64,000 nt of DNA from Candidatus Thioglobus plumae (GCA_910595815.1 CAJVCM010000015.1:48167-112166); one strand, 5' to 3'; shown: positions 36,299-47,976, counted from the first letter of the stretch. Notes: a model not told the origin generated them from the sequence alone. A program made the numbers and translations.

Positions 36299-37131
36299 GG
36301 CTGTCAGCCGAACAATTTAAACAATCAAAAAACAAGCGTCTAACGCTATTGGGTATGTCAGGTGTCGGCAAAACACACTTATCAAAACTCCTTAGCAATG
36401 AAGACAAGTGGTATCACTATTCAGGCGATTATCGTATCGGTGCCGAATATCTTAATCAGGCGATTCTTGACAACATTACACACAACATCAGACAAGATGA
36501 TTGGCTGGGTGGCTTATTAGACAACCGATCTATTAGTATTGAAAATAACATCACCTTTGACAACTTGTCATCGGTTTCTGCTTTTTTGGGCAAAGTTGGC
36601 AACCCCGAGCAAGGTGGTTTGCCGATTGATGAATTTACTCGCCGTCAAGCCCTACACCGAGAGGCTGAAATTAACACTATGTTAGATGTGCCTCAGTTTA
36701 TTGAAAAATCATCCCAACAAGGGTTTAACCACTTTATCAATGATGCAGGCGGTAGCTTATGTGAGCTTGATAATGACAAGGTATATCAAACCCTTGCTGA
36801 ACACACGCTAATCCTCTATATACGAGCCAGCAAAGTCAATAAATCAGCACTGATTGAGCGAGCACAAACACACCCTAAGCCTTTGTATTACCAGGCAGAT
36901 TTCTTAAAAGAGCAACTGGCTGTTTATCTAACTGAAAACAACCTAACTTACGTAGCACAAATTAATCCTGATGCTTTTGTTGGCTGGATTTTTCCACAAT
37001 TGCTTGCGCACAGAGTGCCAAAATATGAAGCCATTGCACAAAAATACGGCTATACCATTGATAGTGAAGATCTGTATCAATGCAAAAATGCAAACGAAGT
37101 GTATGAACTCATCAATGGAGCGTTAGATTAA
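36295..37131 (+). CDS. Uncharacterised P-loop ATPase in a methionine operon
   Basis: The 278-residue protein starts with GTG in the alaC stop (4-bp overlap) and ends sharing a base with the metA start. Walker A GMSGVGKT is at 20-27. A later hydrophobic-acidic segment [15 protein letters not shown] (about 143-157) may be the Walker B equivalent. An [14 protein letters not shown] segment follows the P-loop. No DNA-binding or membrane region is seen. It does not match a named kinase family I know. Overlaps on both sides point to co-translation with metabolic enzymes. Confidence 0.8.
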   Translation: MRLSAEQFKQSKNKRLTLLGMSGVGKTHLSKLLSNEDKWYHYSGDYRIGAEYLNQAILDNITHNIRQDDWLGGLLDNRSISIENNITFDNLSSVSAFLGKVGNPEQGGLPIDEFTRRQALHREAEINTMLDVPQFIEKSSQQGFNHFINDAGGSLCELDNDKVYQTLAEHTLILYIRASKVNKSALIERAQTHPKPLYYQADFLKEQLAVYLTENNLTYVAQINPDAFVGWIFPQLLAHRVPKYEAIAQKYGYTIDSEDLYQCKNANEVYELINGALD

Positions 37132-38186
37132 TGCCATTAATTGCTCATTCTGGCTTACCTTCGTTCACACGCCTAGAGCAAGAAGGGGAAACTATTCTTT
37201 CTAAAGATCGTGCTGACCATCAAACCATTCGTGAACTGCATATTGGCTTGTTAAACATGATGCCAGACGCAGCACTTGAGGCCACCGAAAGGCAATTTTT
37301 CCGCCTCGTTGGGCACTCAAATCAGATTGCGCAATTCTACTTACACCCATTTACGCTCTCTTCGATTAAACGTGGTGATAAAGCCCAAGCTCATGTTGAT
37401 CAACATTATCAAAGCTTTGACGATATCAAAGCGCAAGGCTTAGACGCGCTTATTATTACAGGCGCTCACATTGAAGAAGCTGACTTACAAAAAGCACCTT
37501 TTTATGATCAGCTCAAAGAGGTAATTGAGTGGTCATATGATAACATCACTTCGACTTTATGCTCTTGCTTAGCCACCCACGCAGTGCTAGAATTTCGTTA
37601 TGGACAAAAAAGACAAGCCATTGGCGAAAAGTGTTGGGGCGTGTTTCCACACCAAGTGCTTGATCGCCAACACCCACTCATGAGCGGCGTCAACACTTGT
37701 TTTGATGTACCGCATTCCCGTTTTAATGAAATTTCCAAAGCGCAGTTTGAAAAAGCGGGCGTTAAGATATTAGTCGACAGCGAAGTTGGTGCACACTTGT
37801 GCGTCAGTGAAGACTTGCTTAGAATTGTATTTTTCCAAGGGCATCCAGAATACGACACCATTAGCCTGCTAAAAGAATATAAACGTGAAGTAATTTCATT
37901 TTTAGATAAAGATAGAAAAGACTATCCATCTTTTCCAAGCAATTATTTAAGTCCACAAAACAAGGCTATCTTAAACGAGTTTAAAACTAAACTGCTTGAT
38001 GGTGAATTTAATATAAACGACTTTCCTGAAGCGCTGATCAGCCAAACCTTGGGCAATACTTGGCATGATGCTACCAGCGGTATCATCAACAACTGGATTG
38101 GCTGTGTTTATCAAGTCACTCACGAAGACATTAATAAACCATTTATGGATGGTATTAACCCGAACGACCCGCTCAACCTAAAATAA
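37131..38186 (+). CDS. metA: Homoserine O-acyltransferase, MetA family
   Basis: The 351-residue protein has the MetA family core LHIGLLNMMPDAALEATERQF, the catalytic Cys146 in STLCSCLATHAVL (aligned with E. coli STLFVCWAVQAAL), and the His-Glu pair in FFQGHPEYDTISLLKEY. It acylates homoserine in methionine synthesis. Whether succinyl- or acetyl-CoA is used cannot be read with confidence from the sequence alone. It starts on the last base of the ATPase stop and ends sharing a base with mutY. Confidence 0.9.
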   Translation: MPLIAHSGLPSFTRLEQEGETILSKDRADHQTIRELHIGLLNMMPDAALEATERQFFRLVGHSNQIAQFYLHPFTLSSIKRGDKAQAHVDQHYQSFDDIKAQGLDALIITGAHIEEADLQKAPFYDQLKEVIEWSYDNITSTLCSCLATHAVLEFRYGQKRQAIGEKCWGVFPHQVLDRQHPLMSGVNTCFDVPHSRFNEISKAQFEKAGVKILVDSEVGAHLCVSEDLLRIVFFQGHPEYDTISLLKEYKREVISFLDKDRKDYPSFPSNYLSPQNKAILNEFKTKLLDGEFNINDFPEALISQTLGNTWHDATSGIINNWIGCVYQVTHEDINKPFMDGINPNDPLNLK

Positions 38187-39211
38187 TGAGCTCAATTTCA
38201 AAACCACTACTACAGTGGTTTGATCAGCACGGCCGCACCCAGCTTCCTTGGCAAATTGGAGAAAAAAGCCACACCAATGTTTATCATGTGTGGCTGAGCG
38301 AAATAATGCTACAACAAACTCAGGTGGCCACTGTCATTGATTACTTTAATCGATTTACCAAGCACTTTCCAACCCTATCTGATTTATCAAAAGCCTCTGA
38401 AGATGACGTACTAGCCCAGTGGGCTGGGCTGGGTTATTACGCCAGGGCGCGCAATCTACATAAAAGCGCAAAAATTATTATGCAGGATTATCAGGGGGTG
38501 TTTCCCGATAACATTGAACAAGTTGTAGCCTTGCCCGGCATTGGCGAATCAACGGCAGGCGCTATTTTATCCATTAGCCACAATCAAAATCACGCCATAT
38601 TAGATGGCAACGTAAAGCGTGTATTGTCTCGATACCACCAAGTAAAAGGTCATTATGGTCAAGCTCAAACACTCAAACAGCTTTGGGTGCTAGCCAAACA
38701 ACACACACCTAACACGCGTAATAATGATTACACTCAAGCCATTATGGATCTTGGTGCAACGCTGTGTACTCGCTCTAATCCAGACTGTGGCCGATGCCCG
38801 GTTCAACAGGGGTGTCAGGCTTATCAACATAATACACAGACTGAATACCCAAACCCTAAGCCAAAGAAAAATAAACCTAGCCGCTCAATTGCAATGCTAA
38901 TTTATCAAAACAAACAGGGGCAGATCTATCTAGAAAAAAGGCCGTCCAAAGGTATTTGGGGCGGGCTATGGAGTTTTGTAGAATGTGAAGACAGTTCTCA
39001 AGACATTATGCGCACTATCCAACAGTTTGATGCAAGTGCGCACATCAATAAAATACTTAAACCTATCAAGCATAGCTTTACTCACTACCACTTAATCATC
39101 AACCCTATTGTTGTTGATTGCTTAGAACAAGCCCACGGATTTCAATCAATTAATCAACTAAAAGTCGGGGTGCCGACACCTGTGAATAAAATCTTGGCAC
39201 AATTAGATTAA
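38186..39211 (+). CDS. mutY: Adenine DNA glycosylase MutY
   Basis: The 341-residue protein has a helix-hairpin-helix domain with catalytic Glu39 in SEIMLQQTQV, LPGIGESTAGAIL, and the catalytic Asp in HAILDGNVKR. The [4Fe-4S] ligands are C-x6-C-x2-C-x5-C (CTRSNPDCGRCPVQQGC). A C-terminal NUDIX-like domain recognises 8-oxoG. It removes A opposite 8-oxoG. Starts inside the metA stop (TAATG). Confidence 0.96.
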   Translation: MSSISKPLLQWFDQHGRTQLPWQIGEKSHTNVYHVWLSEIMLQQTQVATVIDYFNRFTKHFPTLSDLSKASEDDVLAQWAGLGYYARARNLHKSAKIIMQDYQGVFPDNIEQVVALPGIGESTAGAILSISHNQNHAILDGNVKRVLSRYHQVKGHYGQAQTLKQLWVLAKQHTPNTRNNDYTQAIMDLGATLCTRSNPDCGRCPVQQGCQAYQHNTQTEYPNPKPKKNKPSRSIAMLIYQNKQGQIYLEKRPSKGIWGGLWSFVECEDSSQDIMRTIQQFDASAHINKILKPIKHSFTHYHLIINPIVVDCLEQAHGFQSINQLKVGVPTPVNKILAQLD

Positions 39212-39214
39212 AAT
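39209..39214 (+). promoter_or_regulatory. -10-like box (TAAAAT) 7 bp before ribF
   Basis: TAAAAT overlaps the mutY stop codon and ends 7 bp before the ribF ATG. There is no ribosome site. A possible internal leaderless promoter. Confidence 0.35.
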
Positions 39215-39221
39215 AGCCGTT

Positions 39222-40136
39222 ATGCAACTTATTCGTGGCTTACACAATTTAAAAAATCATGCTGGTAGTGTTGTCACCATTGGTAACTTTGACGGCGTAC
39301 ATGTCGGCCACGAGAAAATCATTCTAAGACTGGTCGAGTCAGCCAAAGCATTGGGGCTACCTTCAGTGCTCATCTCCTTTTCACCAACCCCTCAATGTTT
39401 TTTTGGTCGGGAACAAGCCACGCTAAGCAACTTTAAAGAAAAACACCAACTACTGTCTCGCCTTGGTGTGGACAAACATTTGTTAATCTACTTTGATCAG
39501 GATTTTTCTAAACTTGAAGCTAAAGACTTTATTCAACAAGTCTTACTGGATAAGCTCAACATGAAGCACTGTTTAATTGGCGATGATTTTCGCTTTGGAA
39601 AAAAACGACAAGGCGATTTAGGTCTGTTGCAAAGCCTATCAAAAGCCAAGGGCTTTAGCGTAGAAAACACCCAGAGCGTACTGTGCAATAATTGCCGCGC
39701 AAGTAGCTCAGAAATTCGAACACTGCTTACCCGAGGTGATTTAGGCGCTGTCACGCAAATGCTGGGGCGCGAGTTTTCAATTTCAGGGAAAATTATTCAT
39801 GGACAACAAAAAGGGAGAACCATTGGCTTTCCTACAATCAACATCCCTATTAAACGCAAAATTAGCCCGGTTTTGGGCGTGTTTGCAACCACGGTTGAAA
39901 TTCAAGGTTCGGTTTTTCAAGGGGTATGTAATATTGGCAATCGCCCAACGATTAATGGCAAAGAGATATTATTAGAAGTGTTTTTGTTTGATTTTGATCG
40001 TGACGTTTATGGGATTAAGGCCAAGGTTGTGTTTAAACACAAAATCAGAGATGAAGAAAAATTTGATAGTTTTGAAGCGCTAAAACAACAAATTGAGCTT
40101 GACACCCAACAGGCAAAAGCCTTCTTTAAAGCCTAA
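39222..40136 (+). CDS. ribF: Bifunctional riboflavin kinase/FAD synthetase
   Basis: The 304-residue protein has an N-terminal FMN adenylyltransferase domain with [16 protein letters not shown] and an [17 protein letters not shown] segment, and a C-terminal kinase domain with [11 protein letters not shown] and [10 protein letters not shown]. It makes FMN and FAD. Last gene of the alaC-to-ribF run; converges on pyrC with a 4-bp overlap. ileS/lspA do not follow, unlike in E. coli. Confidence 0.96.
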   Translation: MQLIRGLHNLKNHAGSVVTIGNFDGVHVGHEKIILRLVESAKALGLPSVLISFSPTPQCFFGREQATLSNFKEKHQLLSRLGVDKHLLIYFDQDFSKLEAKDFIQQVLLDKLNMKHCLIGDDFRFGKKRQGDLGLLQSLSKAKGFSVENTQSVLCNNCRASSSEIRTLLTRGDLGAVTQMLGREFSISGKIIHGQQKGRTIGFPTINIPIKRKISPVLGVFATTVEIQGSVFQGVCNIGNRPTINGKEILLEVFLFDFDRDVYGIKAKVVFKHKIRDEEKFDSFEALKQQIELDTQQAKAFFKA

Positions 40137-41179
40137 GAAACCAGCTTCCAGCCCATGGTTTTTCCTGCCATGAACGGCACAACAGTCGTATCGGCAAAAG
40201 GGTAGCTGTCAGGCACAACCCAATCTTGTTTTTTTAGGGTGATGGTTTCTGTGTTGTGCGCTAGGCCATAAAAATCAGCACCAAATATGGATGCAAAGCC
40301 TTCAAGTTTATCTAATGCATTTTGAGATTCAAACGCGCTCGCGTATAGCTCAATCGCACAATGTGCGCTGAGAATACCGGCACAACCACAGCTTGATTCT
40401 TTATCAGTTTTTGCGTGTGGCGCAGAGTCTGTACCTAAGAAAAACTTAGCGTTGCCACTTGTGGCCGCAGACAACAGCGCTTTTTGGTGTGGGTTTTCTC
40501 GCTTTAAAATTGGCAAGCAAAAATAATGGGGCTTAATACCACCCACCAGCATATCGTTACGATTTGCCAGCAAATGGTGCGGGGTTATTGTCGCAGCAAT
40601 GTTTTCACTTGCAGACAAAACAAAATCAACGGCATCTTTGGTGGTAATGTGTTCAAACACAATTTTCAATTCAGGAAAATCTTGAACAACCTGAATCAAT
40701 ATTCGTTCAATAAAAACCGCTTCCCGGTCAAAGATATCAATAGTGGCATCGGTCACCTCACCATGCACCAATAGCGGCATACCTAATTGCTGCATCTTCT
40801 CTAATGCAAGATATATATTAGCAACATCTGTTACCCCGCTGTCTGAATTAGTGGTGGCCCCAGCCGGATAAAGCTTGGCCGCCACCACTAAACTACTGTC
40901 AACAGCTGCTTGGATTTGTTCTGGCGTGGTGTTGTCTGTTAGATATAAAACCATCAGCGGTGTGAAATTAGTATCTGTTGGCAGGGCGTTCAGAATTTCT
41001 TGATGGTACTGCTGTGCTTGGCCAGCATCACTAACGGGTGGCGTTAGGTTTGGCATAATAATGGCTCTGCCCATTTGCGAAGCTGTCATACCAATCACTG
41101 ATTTAAGCATCTCACCCGAACGCACATGCAAGTGCCAATCATCCGGGCGAATAATCTGTAACGTATCATTGTGCTGCAT
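40133..41179 (-). CDS. pyrC: Dihydroorotase (PyrC, class II)
   Basis: The 348-residue enzyme has the zinc ligands in [10 protein letters not shown], the carboxylated-lysine region [28 protein letters not shown], and the catalytic aspartate in LGTDSAPH. It forms dihydroorotate. The start overlaps anmK by 14 bp. pyrD and pyrB are also in this window but in other units. Confidence 0.96.
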   Translation of the reverse strand: MQHNDTLQIIRPDDWHLHVRSGEMLKSVIGMTASQMGRAIIMPNLTPPVSDAGQAQQYHQEILNALPTDTNFTPLMVLYLTDNTTPEQIQAAVDSSLVVAAKLYPAGATTNSDSGVTDVANIYLALEKMQQLGMPLLVHGEVTDATIDIFDREAVFIERILIQVVQDFPELKIVFEHITTKDAVDFVLSASENIAATITPHHLLANRNDMLVGGIKPHYFCLPILKRENPHQKALLSAATSGNAKFFLGTDSAPHAKTDKESSCGCAGILSAHCAIELYASAFESQNALDKLEGFASIFGADFYGLAHNTETITLKKQDWVVPDSYPFADTTVVPFMAGKTMGWKLVS

Positions 41180-42230
41180 AAATGGCTCCTAATATTCTCG
41201 CACCTTTAGCACCCGTCACCAACGGCAAGCTTGAGGTTTTTCCCTTTAATGTTTGCTGTGCAAAGAACCCAAAAGCAGCAGCCTCAACATAATCAACCGG
41301 CATGCCTAAGTCATTTGTAGTGGACACCTTGCTGTAAGGATTTAAATAAGCCAAACGCTCAGCTAAAAATAAATTATGCACGCCGCCGCCGCAAAGATAT
41401 ACATCTGCGCCTTTGGCAATCTGTTGACTAATACTCATGGCCGTTAATTCTACCAAAGTTCTTTGTACATCAACAGCGCTTTCATTGCCAGTCAAGTAGG
41501 TTGCAAGCCAAGCCAAATTAAAATATTCTGGCCCCGTGCTTTTTGGCGCTGGTTTTTTAAAATACTCGTCTGCTAACAGGGTGCTCAATAAGCGTTCGTC
41601 AATAAGGCCGGATCTCGCCCAAATACCATCTCGGTCATAGTCCAACTGTTTAGATTTTTTAATCCAATTGTCTAACAGTGTGTTGGCAGGGCCGGTATCA
41701 AAACCCGTAATAACGCCTTTTAAAACTTGTGTTAAATTAGCAATACCGCCCAAATTAATTACCACACCTTCTTTGCCTTGTAATAAATGCTGATGATACA
41801 TAGGTGTTAACGGCGCACCTTGGCCTGCAGCGGCAATATCATTCATACGAAAATCACTAACCACAACAATACCAGTACGTTCTGCAATGATAGCACCATG
41901 TCCAATCTGCATAGAGTATTCACCACCTTGGTGGAAGATAGTTTGGCCGTGTGAGCCAATCACCTCGATGTCTGTTGCTAAAATATTAGCGTTTTCAAGC
42001 AAAACATCAACTGCATCAGAAAAAAAATGAGCGACCTGTGTGTCGATGTCTGCCAAATCTTTTAACTGGGTTTGCCCGCTCTGAGTCAGTGATCGCAGTT
42101 GTTGTTTTAACGATTTTGGATAAGGCAAATAAGTTTTCGCTAATAGTTGTGTTGCAGTTGTGTTAACAACAACTGCGTCAACACCATCCAAACTGGTGCC
42201 AGACATAAGGCCAATACAAAGGTTAGCCAT
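41166..42230 (-). CDS. anmK: Anhydro-N-acetylmuramic acid kinase
   Basis: Start set at ATG 42230 ([21 protein letters not shown]), where the N-terminus aligns with the family; the frame extends into secA but without family similarity. 354 residues. Further motifs: [38 protein letters not shown] and [11 protein letters not shown]. It recycles 1,6-anhydroMurNAc released by lytic transglycosylases such as the MltB in this window. Overlaps secA by 8 bp and pyrC by 14 bp. Confidence 0.95.
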   Translation of the reverse strand: MANLCIGLMSGTSLDGVDAVVVNTTATQLLAKTYLPYPKSLKQQLRSLTQSGQTQLKDLADIDTQVAHFFSDAVDVLLENANILATDIEVIGSHGQTIFHQGGEYSMQIGHGAIIAERTGIVVVSDFRMNDIAAAGQGAPLTPMYHQHLLQGKEGVVINLGGIANLTQVLKGVITGFDTGPANTLLDNWIKKSKQLDYDRDGIWARSGLIDERLLSTLLADEYFKKPAPKSTGPEYFNLAWLATYLTGNESAVDVQRTLVELTAMSISQQIAKGADVYLCGGGVHNLFLAERLAYLNPYSKVSTTNDLGMPVDYVEAAAFGFFAQQTLKGKTSSLPLVTGAKGARILGAIYAAQ

Positions 42231-44901
42231 GGCAATTTTTGTATTTTTTACCTGATCCACAAGGGCAAGGGTCGTTGCGCCCCACCTTTTCAACCTTTGA
42301 TTGCTCGTCTTCTTGCATAACACTCTCAACCTCGTGATTGTCTACACCTGTTGTGCCAAGTGTTTCATGTTGCGCTTGTGCGTTCTCATTATTTTGCTGT
42401 TCAACGTCGTCAGCACTAGTGTTTTCATTAAGCACAACACTAGATAACGACTTAACAATTTCAATATTAATGGTATCTAAAAGCGACTCAAACATAGTAA
42501 AAGATTCGCGCTTGTATTCTTGTGTTGGATTCTTTTGTGCATAGCCACGTAAGTTAACACTTTTTCGTAAGTAGTCCATTGCTGCTAAATGCTCTTTCCA
42601 AAAATGATCCAGGGTTTGCAACATCACTGCTTTTTCAAACCCACGCATTGACTCTGCACCAGCAATCTCTTCTTTGTAATCACAAATTGAGCTGAGGCCT
42701 TCAACAATCCTACCTTCAAGCTCATCAACGTCAACACCTTCATCTAACCATTGTTGTAAAGGAAAGTCTGCAGCGTAGTCTGCTTTTAAAACATTGTGCA
42801 AACCCTCAACATCCCAATCTTCCTCAGCCTGCTCAGTTGAAACATAGCCTACAAATAAATCATTAACCACACCTTTACGTATTTGAATAAATCGGTCTTG
42901 TACGTCATCAACACTCATTAGCTCGTCACGCAACTGGTAAATCACTCTACGCTGATCATTGGCAACATCATCATATTCTAAAAGGTTTTTACGTGCATCG
43001 TAGTTCATACCTTCGACTTTTTTCTGTGCGTTTTCAATTGCACGATTCACCATTCTATGCTCAATCGCCTCGCCTTTTTCCATGCCCAATCGCTGCATCA
43101 TTGCCGCCATTTTTTCACTGGCAAAAATACGCATTAGGTTGTCTTCAAGTGAAAGATAAAAACGCGTCGAGCCTACGTCACCTTGACGACCAGAACGACC
43201 ACGCAACTGATTATCTACACGACGAGACTCGTTACGCTCGGTGCCGACAATATGCAAGCCGCCGGCTTTAATAACTGCCTCGTGCTGAACTTGCCAGTCG
43301 GCCTTTTGTTTGTCGCTTGCACCTTCTGCCAATTTACCACCCAGAACAATATCTGTACCACGGCCTGCCATATTGGTGGCAATGGTAACCGCGCCAATAC
43401 TACCTGCGTTGGCAATAATTTGCGCCTCGCGCTCATGCTGTTTGGCGTTTAACACCTCGTGCTTAATCTTTCTTTGTGTAAGTAAATTAGAAATAGATTC
43501 AGAGTTTTCAATACTACTGGTACCAACTAAAACAGGTTGTCCTGTTTTCTGACAATTCTCCACATCAATGGCAATCGCTCCAAGTTTTTCTTCCAAGGTC
43601 AAATAAATCTGATCTGACTTATCATCACGAGCGGATAACCTGTTAGGTGGAACAACCACCGTTTCAAGCGCATAAATATCTTGGAATTCTACCGCTTCAG
43701 TGTCGGCCGTGCCGGTCATACCAGAAAGCTTGTTATAAAGTCTGAAGTAGTTCTGGAAGGTAATCGAGGCTAGCGTTTGGTTTTCTTTTTTAATACTCAC
43801 ACCTTCTTTAGCTTCAATAGCCTGATGCAAACCTTCTGACCAGCGACGACCCGGCATAGTTCTGCCAGTAAACTCATCAACAATAACAACCTCATCTTCT
43901 TGAACAATGTAGTCCACGTCTTTTTTGAATAGAACATGGGCGCGTAATGCTGAATTAATGTGTTGCATCAGCAAAATGTTACTGGCATCATACAGGCTTG
44001 CGCCCTCGGGTAAAGCGCCTGCGTTAATAAGCATATCTTCTGCTTTAGCATGGCCATCATCAGTTAAAAAGACTTGCTTGTGTTTTTCATCAACAGTGTA
44101 ATCACCGGCTTCCTCGATTACAATTTCTTTACCTTCGCCGCTCTCTGTCTGCTTAGAAAAATGAGGAATCATTTGATTAATCGCCTGATAAACAGCTGAA
44201 TAATCATCTGCCGCTCCTGAAATGATCAGCGGTGTTCTAGCTTCGTCAATCAAGATAGAGTCCACTTCGTCAATAATTGCAAAATTAAGGTCTCGCTGCA
44301 CTTTTTGCTCAGTGGTAAAGGCCATGTTGTCTCTTAAATAATCAAAACCTAGTTCGTTATTGGTTGCATAAACAATGTCGCATTCGTAAGCCGCTTTCTT
44401 ATCTTCTGGTGGTATATCAGAAGTAACAATACCAACACTAAGACCTAAAAAGTTAAATACTTTTCCCATCCACTCAGCGTCACGAGCAGCTAAATAATCA
44501 TTCACTGTTACTACGTGCACACCTGCACCACCTAGTGCGTTCAAATAAGCGGGTAAAGTGGCTACCAGCGTCTTACCCTCACCAGTACCCATTTCTGCAA
44601 TATTGCCATCATTGAGCACCATGCCGCCAATCATTTGTACGTCATGATGCCTAAGCCCTAATACACGAACACTGGTTTCTCGAATTACGGCAAAAGCCTC
44701 AGGAAGCAAAGACTCTAAAGTGGCTTGCTGCTCTAGCTGTTGTTTAAAATATTGAGTTTTAGCTTTAAGATCTTCATCGCTTAAAGTCTGTAAACTAGGC
44801 TCAAAATTATTGATTTTATCAACAGCTTTGAAGAGTGTTTTTATTAGGCGGTCGTTGCGAGAACCAACAATTTTGGCAACAACTTTATTTATAATGTTCA
44901 T
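42223..44901 (-). CDS. secA: Preprotein translocase ATPase SecA
   Basis: The 892-residue motor has Walker A in [15 protein letters not shown]-type [28 protein letters not shown]-type helicase motif ([14 protein letters not shown]), and [20 protein letters not shown]. The C-terminal zinc site [14 protein letters not shown] binds SecB. It drives secretion through SecYEG; secG is at 63.4 kb. Divergent from the DciA-like gene. No secM precedes it. Confidence 0.98.
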   Translation of the reverse strand: MNIINKVVAKIVGSRNDRLIKTLFKAVDKINNFEPSLQTLSDEDLKAKTQYFKQQLEQQATLESLLPEAFAVIRETSVRVLGLRHHDVQMIGGMVLNDGNIAEMGTGEGKTLVATLPAYLNALGGAGVHVVTVNDYLAARDAEWMGKVFNFLGLSVGIVTSDIPPEDKKAAYECDIVYATNNELGFDYLRDNMAFTTEQKVQRDLNFAIIDEVDSILIDEARTPLIISGAADDYSAVYQAINQMIPHFSKQTESGEGKEIVIEEAGDYTVDEKHKQVFLTDDGHAKAEDMLINAGALPEGASLYDASNILLMQHINSALRAHVLFKKDVDYIVQEDEVVIVDEFTGRTMPGRRWSEGLHQAIEAKEGVSIKKENQTLASITFQNYFRLYNKLSGMTGTADTEAVEFQDIYALETVVVPPNRLSARDDKSDQIYLTLEEKLGAIAIDVENCQKTGQPVLVGTSSIENSESISNLLTQRKIKHEVLNAKQHEREAQIIANAGSIGAVTIATNMAGRGTDIVLGGKLAEGASDKQKADWQVQHEAVIKAGGLHIVGTERNESRRVDNQLRGRSGRQGDVGSTRFYLSLEDNLMRIFASEKMAAMMQRLGMEKGEAIEHRMVNRAIENAQKKVEGMNYDARKNLLEYDDVANDQRRVIYQLRDELMSVDDVQDRFIQIRKGVVNDLFVGYVSTEQAEEDWDVEGLHNVLKADYAADFPLQQWLDEGVDVDELEGRIVEGLSSICDYKEEIAGAESMRGFEKAVMLQTLDHFWKEHLAAMDYLRKSVNLRGYAQKNPTQEYKRESFTMFESLLDTINIEIVKSLSSVVLNENTSADDVEQQNNENAQAQHETLGTTGVDNHEVESVMQEDEQSKVEKVGRNDPCPCGSGKKYKNCHG

Positions 44902-45018
44902 TGATGTGAATAAAACGTAATTTTAAAAATGGCTCTATTTTCGCACAGATATTATGATACAGACAGCCCTTTACAAGGTCATTTTATGAATTTAAAGTTA
45001 GTGTCTAAACAATAACGC

Positions 45019-45330
45019 ATGTCTTCTAAAAAAAATAACATGACCAACACGTCGAACTTTACACCCAAAGGTGATCTGGGCGCTTTGTTTGCCCAAGCAA
45101 GAATGTTTAATCAGTTAAATGATCAGCTATCGACACTACTACCTGATGCTTTTAAAACGCTATCATTGTGCACTTTAAAAGACAATACGGCTACATTTGT
45201 TACACACAATCAAGCGGTTGCATTTCGAGCCCAAAAACAACAGGACGCCTTGCTGGATATTCTCAAAAATTTAGACACCTTATCAAGCATCCAAAAAATC
45301 ATCATCAAAGTTGATTTAACAGAACATTAG
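45019..45330 (+). CDS. DciA-like (DUF721) helicase-loading protein
   Basis: The 103-residue protein has the DUF721 core LSTLLPDAFKTLSLCTLKDNTATFVTHNQAVAFRAQKQQDALLDIL. The family DciA loads the replicative helicase DnaB in bacteria lacking DnaC, and is often beside secA as here. An N-terminal Asn/Lys-rich tail is short. No ribosome site is seen before the ATG. Confidence 0.75.
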   Translation: MSSKKNNMTNTSNFTPKGDLGALFAQARMFNQLNDQLSTLLPDAFKTLSLCTLKDNTATFVTHNQAVAFRAQKQQDALLDILKNLDTLSSIQKIIIKVDLTEH

Positions 45331-45417
45331 AAGAATTAACTATTATATAAAGCTGATATACATTATAATTATTGGGTTTTATTTAAACATATTTATACGA
45401 AAAGGATAGTAACCCTT

Positions 45418-46014
45418 ATGTCAGGACAAGAAATAGACCTCAAGAAAAGACGTTTTCTAACTAACGCTACAAGCGTGGTTGGTGCCGTCGGCGTTGGCTT
45501 TGTAGCATGGCCGTTTTTATCATCATGGATGCCTTCAGCAAGAGCAAAAGCAGCCGGTGCACCCGTTGATGTTGATATTAGCAAATTAGAATCAGGGCAA
45601 CTGGTTCGCGTGCTTTGGCGCAAAAAGCCGGTTTGGATTTTCAAACGTGACTCTTCTACTATTGCTAACTTAAAAACGTTAGACGCTGAGTTAACAGATC
45701 CTAACAACGAAGAAGACCAACAACCTATTTATGCTAAAAACACGTACCGTTCAATTAAAGAAGAAGTTGCGGTTATTGTTGGTGTTTGTACACACCTAGG
45801 CTGTTCACCAACCTACCGACCAGAATTAGGCGCGGCAGATTTAGGTGGCGACGCATGGAAGGGTGGCTTCTACTGCCCATGTCATGGCTCGAAGTTTGAT
45901 CTGGCTGGCCGTGTTTACGCAGGCGCTCCAGCACCAACTAACTTAATCATACCACCATATCATTTTGTGTCTGATTCGTTGATTCGAATTGGTGTTGACC
46001 CAAAAGCATCTTAG
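45418..46014 (+). CDS. petA: Ubiquinol-cytochrome c reductase Rieske iron-sulfur subunit
   Basis: The 198-residue protein has a twin-arginine-like N-terminus (KKRRFLTNATS), one helix, and the [2Fe-2S] boxes CTHLGC (124-129) and CPCHGS (153-158). It moves electrons from ubiquinol to cytochrome c1. An AAAGGAT site precedes it. First of petABC. Confidence 0.97.
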   Translation: MSGQEIDLKKRRFLTNATSVVGAVGVGFVAWPFLSSWMPSARAKAAGAPVDVDISKLESGQLVRVLWRKKPVWIFKRDSSTIANLKTLDAELTDPNNEEDQQPIYAKNTYRSIKEEVAVIVGVCTHLGCSPTYRPELGAADLGGDAWKGGFYCPCHGSKFDLAGRVYAGAPAPTNLIIPPYHFVSDSLIRIGVDPKAS

Positions 46015-46023
46015 GAGAAAACC

Positions 46024-47247
46024 ATGGATAACAATAAAAGCTGGATCGATCAAAGATTTCCACTAACCAAGGTTTGGAATGAACACTTAGCCGAGTACTA
46101 CACGCCTAGAAATTTTAACTTCTGGTACTTCTTTGGCTCATTAGCAATGTTAGTACTGGTCATGCAAATCGTCACGGGTATTTTCTTAACCATGCACTTT
46201 AAGCCAGACTCAGCCAATGCGTTTGCTTCGGTTGAATACATCATGCGTGATGTAGACTGGGGTTGGCTGATTCGTTACTTGCATTCAACAGGTGCGTCAG
46301 CATTCTTCATTGTGATTTACCTGCATATGTATCGTGGCTTGTTATACGGCTCTTACAAGGCGCCACGTGAACTTATCTGGATTCTAGGTATGGTGCTTTA
46401 CATTGCACTAATGGCAGAAGCCTTCATGGGTTATGTATTGCCATGGGGTCAAATGTCATACTGGGGTGCGCAAGTAATTATCTCTTTATTTGGCTCAGTT
46501 CCATTTATTGGTCCTGATCTATTAACCTGGATCTTGGGCGATTACGCTGTAGGCGATCCTGCACTGAACCGCTTCTTTTCATTACACGTGATTGCATTAC
46601 CGTTAATCTTAGTTGTGTTGGTGTTCTTACACATTGTGGCTTTGCATACAGTTGGCTCAAACAACCCTGACGGCGTGGAAATTAAAAAGAATAAGGACAA
46701 AGACGGCATTCCTAAAGACGGCATTCCTTTCCACCCATACTACAGCGTAAAAGACATTGTTGGTGTGGTGGTATTCTTAATGCTTTTCTCGGCAGTTGTA
46801 TTCTTTGCACCAGCAATGAACGGCTACTTTTTAGAACACGCAAACTTTATTGAAGCTAACCCACTTAAAACACCTGATCACATTGCACCACTTTGGTACT
46901 TAACGCCTTTCTACTCAGTGTTAAGAGCGATTCCACCAATGTTTGGCTCGCAATTCCCAGGCGTGGTTGGTATGTTTGCGGCTTTGTTAATTTTATTAGC
47001 ACTACCGTGGTTAGATCGCTCTAAAGTGAAATCAATCCGCTACCGCTCATGGCCTTACAAGGTAGCATTAGGTATCTTTGTCGTCAGCTTTATCGTACTA
47101 GGCTGGTTAGGCATGCAACCAGTAACACCAATCAACGCTCTATTGGCTAGAGTCTTTACAGCGGCTTACTTTGGCTTCTTTATCCTTATGCCTTGGTTTA
47201 CCTCTATCGGAAAAACCAAAGAAGTGCCTGCGCGAGTAACGGAGTAA
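46024..47247 (+). CDS. petB: Cytochrome b of the bc1 complex
   Basis: The 407-residue protein has eight helices, the haem b histidines in RYLHSTGASAFFIVIYLHMYRG and FSLHVIALPL...LHIVALH, and the Qo motif region (WGQMSYWGAQV; PEWY replaced by APLWYLTPFYSV, a PDHIAPLWYL variant at the expected place). It oxidises quinol at Qo and reduces quinone at Qi. Follows petA by 9 bp. Confidence 0.97.
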   Translation: MDNNKSWIDQRFPLTKVWNEHLAEYYTPRNFNFWYFFGSLAMLVLVMQIVTGIFLTMHFKPDSANAFASVEYIMRDVDWGWLIRYLHSTGASAFFIVIYLHMYRGLLYGSYKAPRELIWILGMVLYIALMAEAFMGYVLPWGQMSYWGAQVIISLFGSVPFIGPDLLTWILGDYAVGDPALNRFFSLHVIALPLILVVLVFLHIVALHTVGSNNPDGVEIKKNKDKDGIPKDGIPFHPYYSVKDIVGVVVFLMLFSAVVFFAPAMNGYFLEHANFIEANPLKTPDHIAPLWYLTPFYSVLRAIPPMFGSQFPGVVGMFAALLILLALPWLDRSKVKSIRYRSWPYKVALGIFVVSFIVLGWLGMQPVTPINALLARVFTAAYFGFFILMPWFTSIGKTKEVPARVTE

Positions 47248-47248
47248 T

Positions 47249-47938
47249 ATGATGAAAAAATTATTAAAAACAACCTTGTCTGTTTTAGCCGGTTTGGCAA
47301 TTTCGTTTAACGTGCTGGCTGCTGCTGCCGTCACGCTTGACTCTGCTAACACAGATATTAGAGATCAAAAGTCGTTGCAAAATGGCGCCAAGCTGTTTAT
47401 GAACTACTGTTCAGGCTGTCACTCAATCGCATTCATGCGTTACAATCGCATCGGTAAAGATCTCAACATCTCTGATGCTGATGTTGAAAAAAACCTAATG
47501 TTTAGCGGTGACAAAATTGGTGAAACAATCACGTCTTCAATGTCTAAAACAGGCGCAGAAAAATGGTTCGGCACCACACCCCCGGATCTATCTTTGGTCT
47601 CTCGCTCTAAGGGTGTAGACTGGATTTACACATACTTGCACGGTTTTTACAAAGATGAGTCTCGCCCATTTGGTGTTAACAACAAAATCTTAGTCAACGC
47701 CTCTATGCCCGATGTTTTGTGGGAGCTTAAGCAAAACAAATCAGCAGAAGATTTTGATCAAGACGTTAGAGATATTACCAACTTCTTAGATTATGTTGGT
47801 GAGCCTGCTAAGCTAGTGCGTGTTGACCTTGGTTACAAAGTATTGGCCTTCTTATTTGTTCTATTCATCCTTTCTTATTTGTTGAAAAAAGAATACTGGA
47901 AAGATGTGAAATATGGCAAATGGCGCGCTAAAGACTAA
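47249..47938 (+). CDS. petC: Cytochrome c1 of the bc1 complex
   Basis: The 229-residue protein has a signal peptide (about 1-24), haem site CSGCH (54-58), the TTPPDLSLVSRSKG motif, a C-terminal anchor helix (about 201-216), and a likely axial Met in VNASMPDVLW. It passes electrons to soluble cytochrome c. It starts 1 bp after petB. Confidence 0.96.
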   Translation: MMKKLLKTTLSVLAGLAISFNVLAAAAVTLDSANTDIRDQKSLQNGAKLFMNYCSGCHSIAFMRYNRIGKDLNISDADVEKNLMFSGDKIGETITSSMSKTGAEKWFGTTPPDLSLVSRSKGVDWIYTYLHGFYKDESRPFGVNNKILVNASMPDVLWELKQNKSAEDFDQDVRDITNFLDYVGEPAKLVRVDLGYKVLAFLFVLFILSYLLKKEYWKDVKYGKWRAKD

Positions 47939-47976
47939 TTAATCACTAATTTCTGATACAATCAGTTAATACATTT

